The position numbers and the translations under genes are program-made. A DNA stretch of 64,000 nucleotides from Malachius bipustulatus. Lineage: Eukaryota; Arthropoda; Insecta; Coleoptera; Melyridae. The notes beneath the pieces are model-generated. The model ran no database searches. It had not been told where the DNA came from and worked only from the letters and a program-made list of their open reading frames with translations. Of the stretch, positions 63,888 to 64,000 are shown one piece after another. Each line of letters starts with the position of its first letter. Within the stretch, counting starts at the first letter, position 1. Location: positions 41,076,012 through 41,140,011 of the forward strand of contig OU342630.1 in the NCBI GenBank assembly GCA_910589415.1, given 5' to 3'.

Positions 63888-64000
63888 TACAGGGTGTCCC
63901 AGCTTATTCGAAGCGGTCTCTGTAGGCCAAACGATGGACTTTTTCAAAAAAACTTTTTGAAAATTCAAGTACAGAAATGGCCATAGTTTAAAATTATTTT
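63888..64000 (+). repeat. Left end of a TACAGGGTG element cut by the window
   Basis: It begins TACAGGGTGTCCCAGC and continues to the window edge. This matches the start of the foldback families; the partner end would lie outside. Confidence 0.55.

Noticed and set aside
1..64000. CRISPR arrays, rRNA or canonical tRNA genes
   Set aside because: No spaced identical repeats of CRISPR type, no rRNA-like blocks, and tRNA-like segments fail as cloverleaves. The sequence is eukaryotic.

Overview
The window looks like nuclear DNA of an insect. It is AT-rich and has no bacterial gene organisation. It is full of element families known from arthropods: a Dong/R4-type and an R2-type non-LTR retrotransposon, a CR1/Jockey-type element, RNase H-bearing I/LOA-type fragments, Ty3-type LTR elements, a pogo/Tigger-like and a Tc1/mariner-type DNA transposon, and many foldback elements ending in TACAGGGTG. 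The order cannot be fixed from the sequence; a beetle or hemipteran would fit. I found no convincing host gene, no rRNA and no bona fide tRNA. Almost everything recognisable is mobile DNA or its remains.

Layout. 1-8.9 kb: a 1.2-kb near-perfect foldback (955-2158), a SINE-like unit, short palindromes and a 5'-truncated R2-type element on the minus strand (5040-6915). 8.9-11.3 kb: a young LTR retrotransposon (163-bp LTRs, target duplication CGATA) that has lost its reverse transcriptase, RNase H and integrase core. 14.4-18.1 kb: two decayed non-LTR copies in opposite orientations. 21.0-27.1 kb: a Tc1/mariner-type element with a 4.7-kb CR1/Jockey-type element (both ORFs open) inserted inside its left terminal repeat. 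27.5-41.6 kb: foldbacks, truncated non-LTR copies (29281-29985, 32190-33655), small TIR elements and a TTAA-flanked element that contains an LTR-like GC-rich repeat.

43.3-53.6 kb holds a nest of three retrotransposons. A 5'-truncated Jockey-type element was split by an LTR element (43952-48499; identical 707-bp LTRs, target duplication ACCG), and its ATT-repeat tail was then entered by an apparently intact Dong/R4-type element (49597-53505, 1234-residue ORF). 54.2-57.1 kb: an apparently intact pogo/Tigger-like transposon (TA duplication, matching TIRs, 603-residue transposase, repeated subterminal motif) inside an older dispersed repeat. 58.4-64 kb: second copies of several repeats seen earlier, a 1.0-kb foldback and a higher-order 18-21-bp tandem array.

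The genes here form no cellular pathway. They interact through parasitism and nesting. Paralogous repeat copies within the window show the empty sites of two insertions. Two unrelated LTR elements share one architecture: Gag, protease and the integrase C-terminal region kept, with the polymerase core lost.
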